64,000 nucleotides of DNA from Betaproteobacteria bacterium SCN2. Its GTDB lineage: Bacteria; Pseudomonadota; Gammaproteobacteria; Burkholderiales; Thiobacillaceae. The stretch is taken from assembly GCA_008923285.1 (NCBI GenBank), contig WBSG01000027.1, forward strand, positions 310,752 through 374,751, written 5' to 3'. The position numbers were made by a program, and so were the translations under genes. Every line of letters starts with the position of its first letter. Within the stretch, counting starts at the first letter, position 1. Shown here in pieces: positions 50,330 to 60,365 of the stretch. The notes beneath the pieces were generated by a model. That model did not search any database. It was not told the DNA's origin and saw only the letters and a program-made list of their open reading frames with translations.

Positions 50330-51061
50330 TTATTTGAGCAGTTCCAGGCGCTTGGCGGCGATGGCGGCCGCATTGGTGCCGGGATATTTGGCGACGATTT
50401 CCTGAAAGTTCTTTTTGGCCGCAGGCGTGTCCTTCAGCTCCATCTGTGAACTGGCGATGTTGAGCAGGGCATCCGGCACCTTGGGGCTTTGCGGATAGGC
50501 GCTCAGCAGTTTCGTCTGTTGTTCGATCGCGCGCTTGTAATCCTTCTTCGCATAGGAGGCGTAGCCGCTCCAGTACTGGGCATTAGCTGCCAGCCCGCTG
50601 TCGGGATAGGTCTTGATAAAGGCATCAAAGCCGGCGATGGCCTTGTCGTAATTGCCGGCCTTGAACTGGTCCAGCGCCTCTTCATAGGCCCTGGATTCGG
50701 CCAGCGTGTCCGCCGCGGCCGGCTGCGCAGGGGTCATTTCCTTCGCCTGCCTGCGCAGGTCCTCGATGCGCTTGTCGAGATCGAGATAAAGATCGCTCTG
50801 GCGCTTGCTCAGCGACTCGAACTTGTGCTCAAGCATCTCGTTCTGGCCGCGCAGGCGCGACACCTCGGCCTTGAGCGCCTCGATGTCCTTGAGCAGGGTG
50901 AAGGCCGCATTGCCCGGCAGCGTGGCCGCCGGCGCAGCGACGGCCTGGGCTGCGTCCGGCTGCCGCTGGGGGGCCTGCTGGGCAGACGCGCCCCCCGCTG
51001 CCAGCGCCGCCACGGGGAGCAGCAGCGACGGCAGCCAGCGCAGATTCATGCTGCAGCTCAT
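50330..51061 (-). CDS. cpoB: Tol-Pal cell division coordinator CpoB (YbgF)
   Basis: A 243-residue periplasmic protein with a signal peptide (LPSLLLPVAALAAGGASA), a coiled coil (about 55-110) and C-terminal TPR repeats (about 125-243: YEEALDQFKAGNYDKAIAGF). It links Tol-Pal with peptidoglycan synthesis at division. The start ATG 51061 overlaps the pal stop; ATG 51049 is an alternative with the same signal peptide. Confidence 0.93.
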   Translation of the reverse strand: MSCSMNLRWLPSLLLPVAALAAGGASAQQAPQRQPDAAQAVAAPAATLPGNAAFTLLKDIEALKAEVSRLRGQNEMLEHKFESLSKRQSDLYLDLDKRIEDLRRQAKEMTPAQPAAADTLAESRAYEEALDQFKAGNYDKAIAGFDAFIKTYPDSGLAANAQYWSGYASYAKKDYKRAIEQQTKLLSAYPQSPKVPDALLNIASSQMELKDTPAAKKNFQEIVAKYPGTNAAAIAAKRLELLK

Positions 51062-51612
51062 TCGTCGCCGTACACGATGTCGGCGCGGCGGTTCTCCGCA
51101 TAGTCAGCCTCGGTGGTACCGGTGCTGCGCGGCTTTTCCTCGCCGAAGCTGACCGCTTCCATCTGGCCGTCCTGCACGCCGTTCACCGCAAGCGCCTTGC
51201 GTACGGCTTCCGCGCGCTTCTGGCCGAGCGCGAGGTTGTATTCGCGGCTGCCGCGTTCGTCGGCGTTGCCCTGGATGGTGACGCGGGCATTGCGGTTGTT
51301 GTTGAGATAGGCGGCATGCGCATCGACCATGGGCCGATACTCGTCCTTGACCACGTACTTGTCGAAATCGAAATACACGCTGCGCTTGGAAAGGATGTTC
51401 GCCGGGTCCTTGCGCGGATCACCCTGTCCCATCGTCGCGCCCGAGACCGACTGCCCGCTGGTGCCCGAGGTCGCCGCCGAGCTGTCGGCTGCCGTCGCGG
51501 CCGGCTTGGCAGTGCTGCGGTCTTCGATGGCCGCCTCCTTGTCATCGACACCCATGGTTTGACATCCCGCCAGGGCCCCCAGAACCAGCATCGGCAAAAG
51601 AATACGCTTCAT
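51058..51612 (-). CDS. pal: Peptidoglycan-associated lipoprotein Pal
   Basis: An outer-membrane lipoprotein of 184 residues with lipobox LGALAGC (Cys17). A low-complexity Ala/Ser/Thr linker is followed by an OmpA-like domain (about 80-184) with YFDFDKYVVKDEYRP and the peptidoglycan-binding NADERGSREYNLALGQKRAE. ATG 51612 is the second of two adjacent ATGs and has better spacing to GGAG than 51615. Confidence 0.96.
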   Translation of the reverse strand: MKRILLPMLVLGALAGCQTMGVDDKEAAIEDRSTAKPAATAADSSAATSGTSGQSVSGATMGQGDPRKDPANILSKRSVYFDFDKYVVKDEYRPMVDAHAAYLNNNRNARVTIQGNADERGSREYNLALGQKRAEAVRKALAVNGVQDGQMEAVSFGEEKPRSTGTTEADYAENRRADIVYGDE

Positions 51613-51698
51613 CATCAGTCTCCTTGTTTAATAACAACGCACTACTTCAGAACCGCCGGGCGCCCGCAAATGAAGGGCCCGGCATGGCAAAACCGGTT

Positions 51699-52979
51699 TC
51701 ACGGCCCCCAGTCCGGCTCGCGCGCGTCGATGCCGGATTCGGAAAGCTTGGCCCGGGTGCGGCCATCCAGGCTCACCGTGCCCAGCACGCCGCGGCCGTT
51801 CACCAGAGTGGCGTAGAGCAGCAGCTGGCCGTTGGGCGCGAAGCTCGGCGATTCGTCGTGGGCGGTATCGGTCAGCACCCGCTCCTGGCCTGTCGCCAGT
51901 TCGTGCAGCACCACCCTGAAGCGGCCCTCGTCACGACGGACATAGGCCATGTATTTGCCGTCCGGGCTGATGTCGGGCGAAACGCTGTAGCCGCCCGAGA
52001 ACGTGACGCGCCTGGCCTCGCCGCCCCTGGATGACACACGATAGATCTGCGGCGAACCGCCGCGGTCGGAAGTGAAGTAGACCCACTGCCCGTCCGGCGA
52101 CCATACCGGCTCGGTATCGATGGCATCGCTGCGGGTCAGGCGCGTCTCTCCTCTGCCGTCGGCATTGATGAGGTAGACCTGCGAAACGGCATCGCGGGTC
52201 AGCGTCAGCGCCAGGCGCTTGCCGTCCGGCGACCAAGACGGCGCCGAGTTGGAGCCCTTGAACGCAGCCAGGGTGCGGCGACTGCCGTCGCGCAAGCTTT
52301 GCACGTAGACGATGGGTTTCTTGTTCTCGAACGAGACATAGGCCATGCGCTGGCCGTCGGGCGAGAAGGCCGGCGAGATGATCGGCTCGCGCGAGCGCAC
52401 CACCGTCTGCCAGTTCTGGCCGTCCGCGTCGGCCACGCGCAGTTCGTATTGCGTGCCGCGCTTCTGCACGTAGGCGATGCGCGAGCTGAACATGCCGGGG
52501 ATGCCGGTGAGCTTTTCGTAGATGATGTCGGCGATCTTGTGCGCCGCGGCGCGCCACTGTTCGGGGCCGATATTGAAGCTGAGCCCGGCCAGCTGGGTCT
52601 GCCTGACCGCATCCATGAGCCGGAAGCGCACCTCGAAGCGCCCGCCCGGCAGGCTGACGACCTGGCCGATGACGATGGCGTCGGCGCCCTTGCCGCGCCA
52701 CACGCCGTAGTCGATCTGCGCCGGTTCGACCGGCTGTTGGCTGCCTGCGGTTGCCACCAGGGCGATCTGGCCCGAGCGCAGCAGGTCCTGGCCGATGATG
52801 CTGGTGAGTTCGGGCGTCGGCGCATTCGGCGCGGACTGGAACGGGATCAGCGCGACGGGGATGCGGCTGGCAGCACCGCCGGTCACCTGGATTTCCAGCG
52901 CGGCATGCGCGCGCGCTGCGAAAAGGCAGATTGCCAGCGGTAACAGAACACGGAAGAACAAGTGCGTCAGGGAACGCAA
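51699..52979 (-). CDS. tolB: Tol-Pal translocation protein TolB
   Basis: A 426-residue periplasmic protein with a signal peptide (VLLPLAICLFAARAHA). An N-terminal domain (about 25-165) is followed by a six-bladed beta propeller (repeats such as SPAFSPDGQRMAYVSFEN, APSWSPDGKRLALTL, EPVWSPDGQWVYFTSDRGG). The start is TTG 52979 preceded by GGGGG at six bases; ATG upstream is out of frame. It lies between tolA and pal in normal order. Confidence 0.94.
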   Translation of the reverse strand: MRSLTHLFFRVLLPLAICLFAARAHAALEIQVTGGAASRIPVALIPFQSAPNAPTPELTSIIGQDLLRSGQIALVATAGSQQPVEPAQIDYGVWRGKGADAIVIGQVVSLPGGRFEVRFRLMDAVRQTQLAGLSFNIGPEQWRAAAHKIADIIYEKLTGIPGMFSSRIAYVQKRGTQYELRVADADGQNWQTVVRSREPIISPAFSPDGQRMAYVSFENKKPIVYVQSLRDGSRRTLAAFKGSNSAPSWSPDGKRLALTLTRDAVSQVYLINADGRGETRLTRSDAIDTEPVWSPDGQWVYFTSDRGGSPQIYRVSSRGGEARRVTFSGGYSVSPDISPDGKYMAYVRRDEGRFRVVLHELATGQERVLTDTAHDESPSFAPNGQLLLYATLVNGRGVLGTVSLDGRTRAKLSESGIDAREPDWGP

Positions 52980-53064
52980 CGCATACCCCCTGCTTATTGA
53001 CGACAAACGCTTTGAGTTTATCACAGGGAAAAGTTCACCCTGTTTCGAAAGCCGCGCCTGGCCT

Positions 53065-53841
53065 TTATTCGCGCGCCCTGTGCCGGATGTCGAGATCGCG
53101 GAATCTCTCCGCCGCTGCCCTGTCGGCCGGCAGCGGCAGTGGTGAGGATTTCTCGATGCCGCGCAGCACCGCCTGGTCGAAGGCGGCATTGCCGCTGCTC
53201 CTGGCGAGCGTGATCTTCGCGATCTCGCCAGAAGGCAGCACGCTCAGCCTGAAGTGGACCTGCGGATTGCCGGGCAGGTTGTCCGGCAGGCGCGTGTTGT
53301 CGCGGATCTTGGCGCTGATCAGGTCCTGGTGGCGCGCAACCAGCTTGTCGGTTTCGGAGGCACGCTGCGCCGCGGCCGCCCTCGCCTTGAGCTGGCTGGA
53401 CTCGGCCGCAAGCGATTGTTCCAGCGACTGACGCACAAGATCGTCCTGTTCACGCTGCAAGTCAGCGCGGCGCTTCGCTTCCGCGATTTTTGCCTGTTCT
53501 TCGGCGCGCCGCTTTTTTTCGGCTGCCTCTTCGGCCTGCTGACGCTTGAGTTGCTCGGCCTCGAGTTTCTTCTTTTTTTCCAGCGCGATCTCGGCGGCCT
53601 TGTCGTCGGGCGCCGGCTGCGGCCTGGCCTCGGGCGGCGGCGGCGCAGGCTTGGGCACGGGTGTCGGTTGGGGCGCGGGGCGCGAAGGCGCCGGCAGCGA
53701 CTGCCAGATGTCGGCCATCACCGGCTGCGGATCGTGGATCTGCCAGGACACGCCGACCACCAGCAGCACGACGAAAAAGCCGTGCACGCCCGCCGCCAGC
53801 AGGCCGGCCGTCACCTCGTCGCGAGACAGCGCAAGGCTCAT
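53065..53841 (-). CDS. tolA: Cell envelope integrity protein TolA
   Basis: A 258-residue inner-membrane protein with one helix (about 17-35), a Pro-rich segment, a long charged Ala/Lys/Glu helix (about 78-170) and a C-terminal TolA/TonB-like domain (VHFRLSVLPSGEIAKITLAR). It bridges TolQR to Pal/TolB. It is shorter than E. coli TolA through a shorter helical domain. Confidence 0.93.
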   Translation of the reverse strand: MSLALSRDEVTAGLLAAGVHGFFVVLLVVGVSWQIHDPQPVMADIWQSLPAPSRPAPQPTPVPKPAPPPPEARPQPAPDDKAAEIALEKKKKLEAEQLKRQQAEEAAEKKRRAEEQAKIAEAKRRADLQREQDDLVRQSLEQSLAAESSQLKARAAAAQRASETDKLVARHQDLISAKIRDNTRLPDNLPGNPQVHFRLSVLPSGEIAKITLARSSGNAAFDQAVLRGIEKSSPLPLPADRAAAERFRDLDIRHRARE

Positions 53842-54248
53842 TGCGCGGGTTTTGCGAGCAGGCCGATTCTTTGCACCTGCGCGGACTGCAGCACCGACAT
53901 GACGTTCATGACTTTTTCATAGCGCACGCTCTTGTCTGCGGAAATCACCACCGGCTGGTCGGGGCGTGCGGCGAGGATGCGCTTGACCTCGGCGGACAGG
54001 CTGTCGGGCGCGACCGGCGATTCGAGGTTGTCGCCGGCGCGGTCGCGCAGCACGAGCTGGCCGTCGGCCTTGATCATCACTTCCAGCGGCTGGTTGGGGG
54101 TGGCGGCAGCCTTGCTCACGCTGGGCAGTTCGACCTGGCCGGGGTTGATGAAGGGCGCGGTGATCATGAACACCACCAGCAGCACCAGCATGACGTCGAT
54201 CAGCGGCACGACGTTGATGCTTGCAACCTGTTTGCGGACGCGTGCCAT
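53838..54248 (-). CDS. tolR: Tol system protein TolR
   Basis: A 136-residue ExbD/TolR-family protein with one N-terminal helix carrying Asp18 (INVVPLIDVMLVLLVVFMIT), the proton-path residue, and a periplasmic domain. The start is ATG 54248; the long frame upstream is a shadow of tolQ. It overlaps tolA by ATGA. Confidence 0.95.
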   Translation of the reverse strand: MARVRKQVASINVVPLIDVMLVLLVVFMITAPFINPGQVELPSVSKAAATPNQPLEVMIKADGQLVLRDRAGDNLESPVAPDSLSAEVKRILAARPDQPVVISADKSVRYEKVMNVMSVLQSAQVQRIGLLAKPAQ

Positions 54249-54253
54249 GGTTT

Positions 54254-54943
54254 CTAGCCGGCCGACCTGGCGGCCTGTCGCTGCAGGATGTTGGAGAACT
54301 CTTCGATGAAGGTTTCCATGCGGTTGGACAGGCGATCGACATCCGAGGTGTAGCGGTTGTAGGCGACCACTGCGGGAATCGCCGCGAACAGGCCCATGGC
54401 GGTGGCGATCAGCGCCTCGGCGATGCCGGGCGCCACCTGCGCCAGCGTGGCCTGGGCGACCGAGGCCAGGTTCTGGAAAGCCAGCATGATGCCCCACACC
54501 GTGCCGAACAGGCCGACGTAGGGCGATACCGAACCGACCGTAGCAAGGAAGGACAGGTGCGATTCGAGGCCGTCCATTTCGCGCTGGTAGGCGGCGCGCA
54601 TGGCACGGCGCGCGCCGTCCATGATGACGTTGACCGAGGCGCCGGCCTGGCGCCGCAGCTTGAGGAATTCGCTGTAGCCCGCTTCGAAGATGCGTTCGAG
54701 TTCGCCCGCTGCCTCGCGGTCCTGGCTTACGCGCTGGTACAGGATGTTGACATCGGCGCCGGCCCAGAACTCCTTCTCGAAGCCGTCGGTATTCTCCGCC
54801 GCGCGCTTCAGCGCAAACAGCTTGATGAAGATGTGCCACCACGACATGAACGAGGCCAGCAGCAGCAGGCCCATGACGATCTTGACCGGAATGCTGGCCT
54901 GCAGGATCAGGTGCATCAGCGAGAGGTTCTGCGAAATTTCCAA
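54254..54943 (-). CDS. tolQ: Tol system protein TolQ
   Basis: A 229-residue MotA/TolQ/ExbB proton channel with three membrane helices. It contains VSPYVGLFGTVWGIMLAFQN and GIAEALIATAMGLFAAIPAV. With TolR it energises TolA in envelope constriction. It follows ybgC by 12 bp and precedes tolR by 5 bp. Confidence 0.96.
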   Translation of the reverse strand: MEISQNLSLMHLILQASIPVKIVMGLLLLASFMSWWHIFIKLFALKRAAENTDGFEKEFWAGADVNILYQRVSQDREAAGELERIFEAGYSEFLKLRRQAGASVNVIMDGARRAMRAAYQREMDGLESHLSFLATVGSVSPYVGLFGTVWGIMLAFQNLASVAQATLAQVAPGIAEALIATAMGLFAAIPAVVAYNRYTSDVDRLSNRMETFIEEFSNILQRQAARSAG

Positions 54944-54955
54944 GATTCGATTCCC

Positions 54956-55375
54956 TTATTGCGCATTCAGCGCGGCGAGCACGTCCGCCGGTATTCTGGC
55001 GGGCTTGAAGGTTTTTTCGTGCACCCAGACCAGGATGACGCGTGCCGCAAGCAGGAGTTCCTCGCCGCGCAGCACGCGCTGGTCCATGCTCAGGCTGGTC
55101 CGGGTCTGCTCGGCGAGCGTCGCCTCGACGACCAGACTGTCGTTGAAGCGCGCCGGCACCAGGTAGTCGGCCTCGACCCGCCGCACCACAAACACGCCGC
55201 GATGGCTGGCGATCAGCTCGGGCTGCTCGAAGCCGTGGCTGCGCAGCCACTCGGAGCGCGCGCGTTCGAGGAACTTGAGATAGTTGGCGTAATACACCAC
55301 GCCGTAGGCGTCGGTGTCTTCCCAGTAAACCCTGACCGGCCAGCGGAAAGCTGCCGCGCGTTCCCGTGTCGTCAT
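54956..55375 (-). CDS. ybgC: Acyl-CoA thioesterase YbgC
   Basis: A 139-residue hotdog-fold thioesterase. The family motif [20 protein letters not shown] contains the catalytic Asp. It is the usual first gene of the tol-pal operon. It overlaps ruvB by ATGA, so ruvB and tol genes may share transcripts. Confidence 0.94.
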   Translation of the reverse strand: MTTRERAAAFRWPVRVYWEDTDAYGVVYYANYLKFLERARSEWLRSHGFEQPELIASHRGVFVVRRVEADYLVPARFNDSLVVEATLAEQTRTSLSMDQRVLRGEELLLAARVILVWVHEKTFKPARIPADVLAALNAQ

Positions 55376-56406
55376 TGCTTCTCGAACAGTTCGGGTGCTG
55401 CAGCCGATACGGCAAACCCCAGGTGGCGGTAGGCATGCGGCGTGGCGATGCGGCCGCGCGGCGTGCGCTGCAGGAAGCCCTGCTGGATGAGGTAGGGCTC
55501 GAGCACGTCCTCGATGGTGTCGCGCTCCTCTCCGATTGCTGCGGCGAGGTTGTCCAGTCCCACCGGTCCGCCGGAGAACTTCTCGATCACGGCGAGCAAA
55601 AGCTTCCTGTCCATCATGTCGAAACCGGCATGGTCGACGTCGAGCATGGACAGCGCGGCATCAGCCACCTCGCGCGTGGCCACGCCGTCGGCACGCACCT
55701 CGGCGAAGTCGCGCACGCGGCGCAGCAGCCGGTTGGCGATCCTCGGCGTGCCGCGCGAACGCTTGGCGATTTCCAGCGCGCCCTCGCTTTCCATGCGCAT
55801 GTTGAGCAGGCCCGCCGAGCGCACGACGATCTGCGCCAGTTCGGACGGCGTATAGAACTCCAGGCGCGCGACGATGCCGAAGCGGTCGCGCAGCGGATTG
55901 GTCAGCATGCCGGCGCGCGTGGTGGCGCCGACCAGGGTGAAGGGCGGCAGGTCGAGCTTGACCGAGCGCGCGGCCGGGCCTTCGCCGATCATGATGTCGA
56001 TCTGGAAATCTTCCAGCGCCGGATACAGCACTTCTTCGACGACAGGGGAAAGCCGATGGATCTCGTCGATGAACAGCACGTCGTGCGGCTCGAGATTGGT
56101 CAACAGCGCGGCGAGGTCGCCGGCGCGCTCCAGCACCGGGCCGGAAGTCTGGCGAAGATTCACGCCCATCTCGCGCGCGATGATGTGGGCGAGCGTGGTC
56201 TTGCCCAGCCCCGGCGGGCCGAACAGCAGCACGTGATCCAGGGCTTCGGCGCGCTTCCTCGCCGCCTCGATGAAAATGGACAACTGGCCGCGCGCCTTTT
56301 CCTGGCCGATGTATTCAGCCAGTTCGCGCGGCCTGAGCGCGCGTTCGAACTGTTCTTCCTGCGGGCTGGCGGTGTCGGGGGCGATGAGGCGGTCGGTTTC
56401 GATCAT
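55372..56406 (-). CDS. ruvB: Holliday junction helicase subunit RuvB
   Basis: A 344-residue AAA+ motor for branch migration. Walker A is [12 protein letters not shown] and Walker [17 protein letters not shown]. Sensor and arginine-finger regions are [20 protein letters not shown]. The C-terminal winged helix ([18 protein letters not shown]) binds DNA. It follows ruvA by 9 bp. Confidence 0.97.
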   Translation of the reverse strand: MIETDRLIAPDTASPQEEQFERALRPRELAEYIGQEKARGQLSIFIEAARKRAEALDHVLLFGPPGLGKTTLAHIIAREMGVNLRQTSGPVLERAGDLAALLTNLEPHDVLFIDEIHRLSPVVEEVLYPALEDFQIDIMIGEGPAARSVKLDLPPFTLVGATTRAGMLTNPLRDRFGIVARLEFYTPSELAQIVVRSAGLLNMRMESEGALEIAKRSRGTPRIANRLLRRVRDFAEVRADGVATREVADAALSMLDVDHAGFDMMDRKLLLAVIEKFSGGPVGLDNLAAAIGEERDTIEDVLEPYLIQQGFLQRTPRGRIATPHAYRHLGFAVSAAAPELFEKQ

Positions 56407-56415
56407 GCCGCTATC

Positions 56416-56994
56416 TTAACCCTTCGACAACAGCTTGAGGGCCTGGCGGATCGCATCCGACACCGGCAGCTCGACCGGCACCTGCTTGAGGACATGCTCG
56501 GCCTCCTTGTCGTTGTAGCCCAGGGCCAAGAGGGCCTGGCGCACGTCGTGGCGGCTGTCCGATGCGCCCGCCGCCGGCAGGGTGACGGCGGCGAAGTCGA
56601 GCTTGCCTTTCAGCTCCAGCAGCAGGCGTTCGGCGGTCTTCTTGCCAATGCCCGGCGTCTTCACCAGGCGGCCGCTCTCCTGCGCCGCCACGGCCGAAGC
56701 CAGGTCTTCCACGGAAAGACCGGACAGCACCGACAGCGCGGTCTTGGCGCCGATGCCGGAGACCTTGATGAGTTCGCGGAAGGCGCGGCGTTCGCCCTCG
56801 GAGCCGAAGCCGAACAGCAGGTGCGCATCCTCGCGGATGGCGAGATGGGTGTAGAGCGACACCTTCTCGCCCAGAGCCGGCAGGTTGTAGAAGGTGGTCA
56901 TGGACACATCGACCTCGTAGCCCACCCCGCCCACGTCCACGACGATCTGCGGTGGGTGCTTCTCGACCAGCGTGCCGGTGAGTCTTCCTATCAT
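56416..56994 (-). CDS. ruvA: Holliday junction DNA-binding protein RuvA
   Basis: A 192-residue junction-binding protein. It starts [20 protein letters not shown], with OB-fold and tandem helix-hairpin-helix motifs ([34 protein letters not shown]) and a C-terminal domain that contacts RuvB. ATG 56994 overlaps the stop of the prenyltransferase gene. Confidence 0.97.
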   Translation of the reverse strand: MIGRLTGTLVEKHPPQIVVDVGGVGYEVDVSMTTFYNLPALGEKVSLYTHLAIREDAHLLFGFGSEGERRAFRELIKVSGIGAKTALSVLSGLSVEDLASAVAAQESGRLVKTPGIGKKTAERLLLELKGKLDFAAVTLPAAGASDSRHDVRQALLALGYNDKEAEHVLKQVPVELPVSDAIRQALKLLSKG

Positions 56995-57950
56995 TTCCAG
57001 CTTTCCGTCATCAATATCAAGGCCAGCATGATGGCATGCAAATGTGCTGAAAGCAGCGTCAGCCTGATCGCGGGGGCGAGCAATCGCGGCTGTCTGCAAT
57101 TCTGCATCAACTGCCGCGCAGCCCCAATCGACGGCAGCATGCCGGCCAGGCCCAACAGCGCCCACAGCGGCAAGACGCCCGCCGCAACCACTGCAGCGAG
57201 CGCTGCGGCGGCAGCCAGCGCGATCAGCGCATACACTCCGGCCGACTGCTCGGGCGCGAGCCGCACCACCCAGTGGCGCTTGCCGGCCAGCGCATCGGCT
57301 TCGCGGTCGGGAAACTGGTTGATGAACAGGATGTTGGCGGCGAGCAGCGCGAAGGGCAACCCGGCAAGCCAGGGCAGCGGGGCGAAGCTTGCGCGCTGGA
57401 CAAAGTCCGCGCCCGCCACGATCAGCAGGAAACCGGCCGCCACGCACAGCTCGCCGAAGCCGCGCGCGTTGAGTTTAATCGGCACAGCCGAGTAGCTCCA
57501 GCCGATGGCAAGCCCCGCCAGCCCGACCCAGAACAAGCCTGCACCGCTTCGCGCGACCAGCCACAGCCCGCCCGCGACGACCAGGGCGAACAGCAGCAGG
57601 CCAAAGACCAGGGTCTGCCGGGCCGAAAGCACGTCGTTCTGGATGAAGCGCGAGCCGCCGGTATAGGGATAGATGCGCCCGTCGTTGGCCGCGTCGGCGC
57701 CATTCAGGTGATCGTAATAATCGTTCAGCACATTGATGCCGGCATGCGCGAGCAGGGCCAACAGCAGGGTCATGGCAGCCGTGCCGGCATTGAATGGCAC
57801 GCCGCTGTAGAAGGCGATGGCAAAACCCAGCAGGCAGCCAGCCAGGGTAAGGGTCAGGAAAGCCGGCCGCGTCGCCAGCGCATAGCGCAGGGCCGGGTTG
57901 CGCAATCGCGCCGGGCTGGGTTCCAGCGGCAGACTGGCCGGCGCGCTCAC
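56991..57950 (-). CDS. UbiA-family prenyltransferase (MenA-like)
   Basis: A 319-residue membrane protein with about nine helices and both Asp-rich motifs of the UbiA superfamily: [15 protein letters not shown] and [30 protein letters not shown] after the first motif is as in MenA-type enzymes. It attaches a polyprenyl chain to an aromatic acceptor, perhaps 1,4-dihydroxy-2-naphthoate. It starts at GTG 57950, overlapping the ruvC stop. Its place between ruvC and ruvA is unusual. Confidence 0.85.
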   Translation of the reverse strand: MSAPASLPLEPSPARLRNPALRYALATRPAFLTLTLAGCLLGFAIAFYSGVPFNAGTAAMTLLLALLAHAGINVLNDYYDHLNGADAANDGRIYPYTGGSRFIQNDVLSARQTLVFGLLLFALVVAGGLWLVARSGAGLFWVGLAGLAIGWSYSAVPIKLNARGFGELCVAAGFLLIVAGADFVQRASFAPLPWLAGLPFALLAANILFINQFPDREADALAGKRHWVVRLAPEQSAGVYALIALAAAAALAAVVAAGVLPLWALLGLAGMLPSIGAARQLMQNCRQPRLLAPAIRLTLLSAHLHAIMLALILMTESWK

Positions 57951-58462
57951 ACCAGGCGGCCGCCGCGCACGCGGTAGCCTGAAGTGGACAGGCCGCCGAG
58001 CGCGCCGGCGTGCGCGTGGCAGATGGCGCAGGCCAGGGCGTCGGCGGCGTCGGCCTGCGGCACGGCCGGCAGGTTGAGCAGGCGCTTGACCATTTCCTGC
58101 ACCTGCTCCTTGGCCGCCTTGCCGTGGCCCACGACCGACTGCTTGACCTGCAGCGCGGTGTATTCGGCGACCGGGAGCTTCTGGTTGACTGCGGCTGAAA
58201 TCGCCGCGCCGCGCGCCTGGCCCAGCAGCAGGGTGGATTGCGGGTTGACGTTGACGAAGACGATTTCCACCGCGCACACGTCGGGACGGTGGCAGCCGAT
58301 GATTTCGCTGAGGCCGGAGAACAGCACGCCGAGGCGTTCGGGCAGTTCGCCCTGGCCGCTTTTGATGACCCCGCTGGTGACGTAGGACAGCTTCTGCCCC
58401 GACTTCTCGATCAGACCGAAGCCGGTGAGTCTGAGGCCGGGATCAATGCCGAGGATGCGCAA
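57947..58462 (-). CDS. ruvC: Holliday junction endonuclease RuvC
   Basis: A 171-residue resolvase. The four catalytic acidic residues are at the E. coli positions: Asp7 ([11 protein letters not shown]), Glu66 (AVEIVF), Asp138 and Asp141 (QADAADALA). It starts at TTG 58462, 8 bp after yebC, with a weak ribosome-binding site, so coupling to yebC is likely. Confidence 0.95.
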   Translation of the reverse strand: MRILGIDPGLRLTGFGLIEKSGQKLSYVTSGVIKSGQGELPERLGVLFSGLSEIIGCHRPDVCAVEIVFVNVNPQSTLLLGQARGAAISAAVNQKLPVAEYTALQVKQSVVGHGKAAKEQVQEMVKRLLNLPAVPQADAADALACAICHAHAGALGGLSTSGYRVRGGRLV

Positions 58463-58470
58463 CGCGGCAG

Positions 58471-59202
58471 CTAGTCCGGAAGAACGGCGTTGGTATAGAC
58501 CTCCTGCACGTCGTCGAGCGACTCCAGCGCATCGAGGATTTTCTGCATCTTCACCGCGTCGTCGCCGGCAAGTTCGGTCTCGGACTCGGGCTTCATGGTG
58601 ATCTCGGCAAGCGCGGGCTTGAAGCCGGCCTTTTCCAGGGCCTCCTTCACCGTCTCGAATTCCCTGGGATCGGGCGAAGTGACGACTTCGATGGAGCCGT
58701 CCTCGTTGCTGATGACGTCCTCGGCGCCGGCTTCCAGCGCGGCTTCCATCACTGCGTCCTCGGATGCGCCGGGCTCCAGCACGATCTGGCCGCAATGCTT
58801 GAACTGGAAAGCCACGCAGCCGTCGGTGCCCATGTTGCCGCCGTGCTTGGAGAAGGCATGGCGCACGTCGGCCACGGTGCGGGTCTTGTTGTCGGTCAGG
58901 CAGTCGACCATCACTGCGGCGCCGCCGATGCCGTAACCCTCGTAGCGCACTTCCTCGTAGCTCACGCCTTCCAGCTGGCCGGTGCCGCGCTTGATGGCGT
59001 TGTCGATGTTGTCCTTGGGCATGGACTCGGCCTTGGCCTTGTCGATGGCGAGGCGCAGGCGCGGGTTCATGTCAGGGTCACCGCCGCCCATTTTGGCCGC
59101 GACGGTGATTTCCTTGATAAGCTTGGTGAAAATCTTGCCCCGCTTGGCGTCCTGGCGGCCCTTGCGGTGCTGGATGTTGGCCCATTTGCTGTGTCCAGCC
59201 AT
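58471..59202 (-). CDS. yebC: YebC/PmpR-family transcriptional regulator
   Basis: A 243-residue three-domain protein. It starts [20 protein letters not shown] and contains [20 protein letters not shown]. It is usually encoded with ruvC. Family members act as transcription factors or translation factors for polyproline stretches. First gene of the yebC-ruvC-ubiA-ruvA-ruvB-ybgC-tol run. Confidence 0.96.
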   Translation of the reverse strand: MAGHSKWANIQHRKGRQDAKRGKIFTKLIKEITVAAKMGGGDPDMNPRLRLAIDKAKAESMPKDNIDNAIKRGTGQLEGVSYEEVRYEGYGIGGAAVMVDCLTDNKTRTVADVRHAFSKHGGNMGTDGCVAFQFKHCGQIVLEPGASEDAVMEAALEAGAEDVISNEDGSIEVVTSPDPREFETVKEALEKAGFKPALAEITMKPESETELAGDDAVKMQKILDALESLDDVQEVYTNAVLPD

Positions 59203-59238
59203 ATTCCCTTCCCTGCCTGCTGCTGCGATAAAAAATTA

Positions 59239-60255
59239 ATGGCAAATTCTAGCACTTCGATCCCGCGCCACGACAGATTGAGGCTGGGTATCGACCTCGG
59301 CGGCACCAAGATCGAACTCATCGCACTGGACGGCGATGGCCGCGAGCTGCTGCGCCGCCGCATCGCCACGCCCCAGAACGACTATCCCGGCACGGTCGAG
59401 GCCACGGCAAAGCTCATCAAGGAAGCCGAAGCCGAGCTGGGCCAGGCAGGCACGGTCGGCATCGGCACCCCGGGGGCGCTGTCGCGCGCCACGGGCCTCA
59501 TGAAAAACTGCAACTCCACCTGCCTGATCGGCATGCCCTTCAAGCAGGATCTGGAAGCCGCGCTGGAACGCGAAATCCGCATGAGCAACGACGCCAACTG
59601 CTTTACCCTGTCGGAAGCTACCGACGGCGCGGCGGCCGGCGCCGGCGTGGTGTTCGGGGTGATCCTCGGCACCGGCGTCGGCGGCGGCATCGTGGTGAAC
59701 GGCCGCGTGCTCGACGGCGTCAATGCCATTGCCGGCGAGTGGGGCCACAATCCCCTGCCCTTTTTCCAGTTCCGCCACGCGCAGTTGGACCATGTTGAAA
59801 CCGGCACCCATCCTGCGACCGGGGAGCGCGTCGTGCACCCGTGGCCGTCCGAACGTGAATTCCAGGGACCGCAGTGCTATTGCGGCAAGAAGGGCTGCAT
59901 CGAGGCTTATCTTTCGGGGCCTGCACTGGCGGCCGACCACGTGCGCTATGGCGGCGAGGACCTGCCCGCGCACGAAATCGCCCAGCTGGCCAACGCCGGC
60001 TATGGCCCCTGCAGCAAGACCCTGGCGCGTTACGAAGAGCGGCTGGCGCGCGCGCTCGCCGGAATCATCAACATCCTTGACCCCGATGTCATCGTGCTCG
60101 GCGGCGGCCTGTCCAATATCGCCCGCCTGTACGACAACGTGCCGAAGCTGTGGCCGCGCTATGTGTTCTCCGACCGCATCGACACCAAACTCGTGCCGCC
60201 GAAGTTCGGCGACTCCAGCGGCGTCAGAGGCGCAGCGTGGTTGTGGAACGCGTAA
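59239..60255 (+). CDS. ROK-family sugar kinase (fructokinase-like)
   Basis: A 338-residue ROK kinase. It has the ATP-binding LGIDLGGTKIELIAL, catalytic segment MSNDANCFTLSEA, GVILGTGVGGGIVVNGR and the zinc-binding region GEWGHNPLP...CYCGKKGCIEAYLSGP. It phosphorylates a hexose such as fructose, mannose or N-acetylglucosamine; the substrate is not resolvable. The start is ATG 59239; the longer frame is a yebC shadow. Divergent from yebC. Confidence 0.9.
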   Translation: MANSSTSIPRHDRLRLGIDLGGTKIELIALDGDGRELLRRRIATPQNDYPGTVEATAKLIKEAEAELGQAGTVGIGTPGALSRATGLMKNCNSTCLIGMPFKQDLEAALEREIRMSNDANCFTLSEATDGAAAGAGVVFGVILGTGVGGGIVVNGRVLDGVNAIAGEWGHNPLPFFQFRHAQLDHVETGTHPATGERVVHPWPSEREFQGPQCYCGKKGCIEAYLSGPALAADHVRYGGEDLPAHEIAQLANAGYGPCSKTLARYEERLARALAGIINILDPDVIVLGGGLSNIARLYDNVPKLWPRYVFSDRIDTKLVPPKFGDSSGVRGAAWLWNA

Positions 60256-60284
60256 TCAGTTGCAGAAAACACCATAAAAAACTT

Positions 60285-60352
60285 AACAGGGAGGTTCAGA
60301 GAGGGATGGGAGTCACCCTTTTTACTCCTGCGCCTCCCTTAACCTCCCTGTA
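60285..60352. repeat. Inverted repeat between convergent ROK kinase and ndh
   Basis: AACAGGGAGGTT (60285-60296) pairs with AACCTCCCTGTA (60341-60352) with one mismatch, enclosing about 44 bp with further GAGGGA/TCCCTT pairing. Shape and position match the GAGGACA repeats at 14.5, 19.0 and 21.2 kb, though the sequence differs. Likely a bidirectional transcription end. Confidence 0.6.
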
Positions 60353-60365
60353 ACCAACTTTGAAT

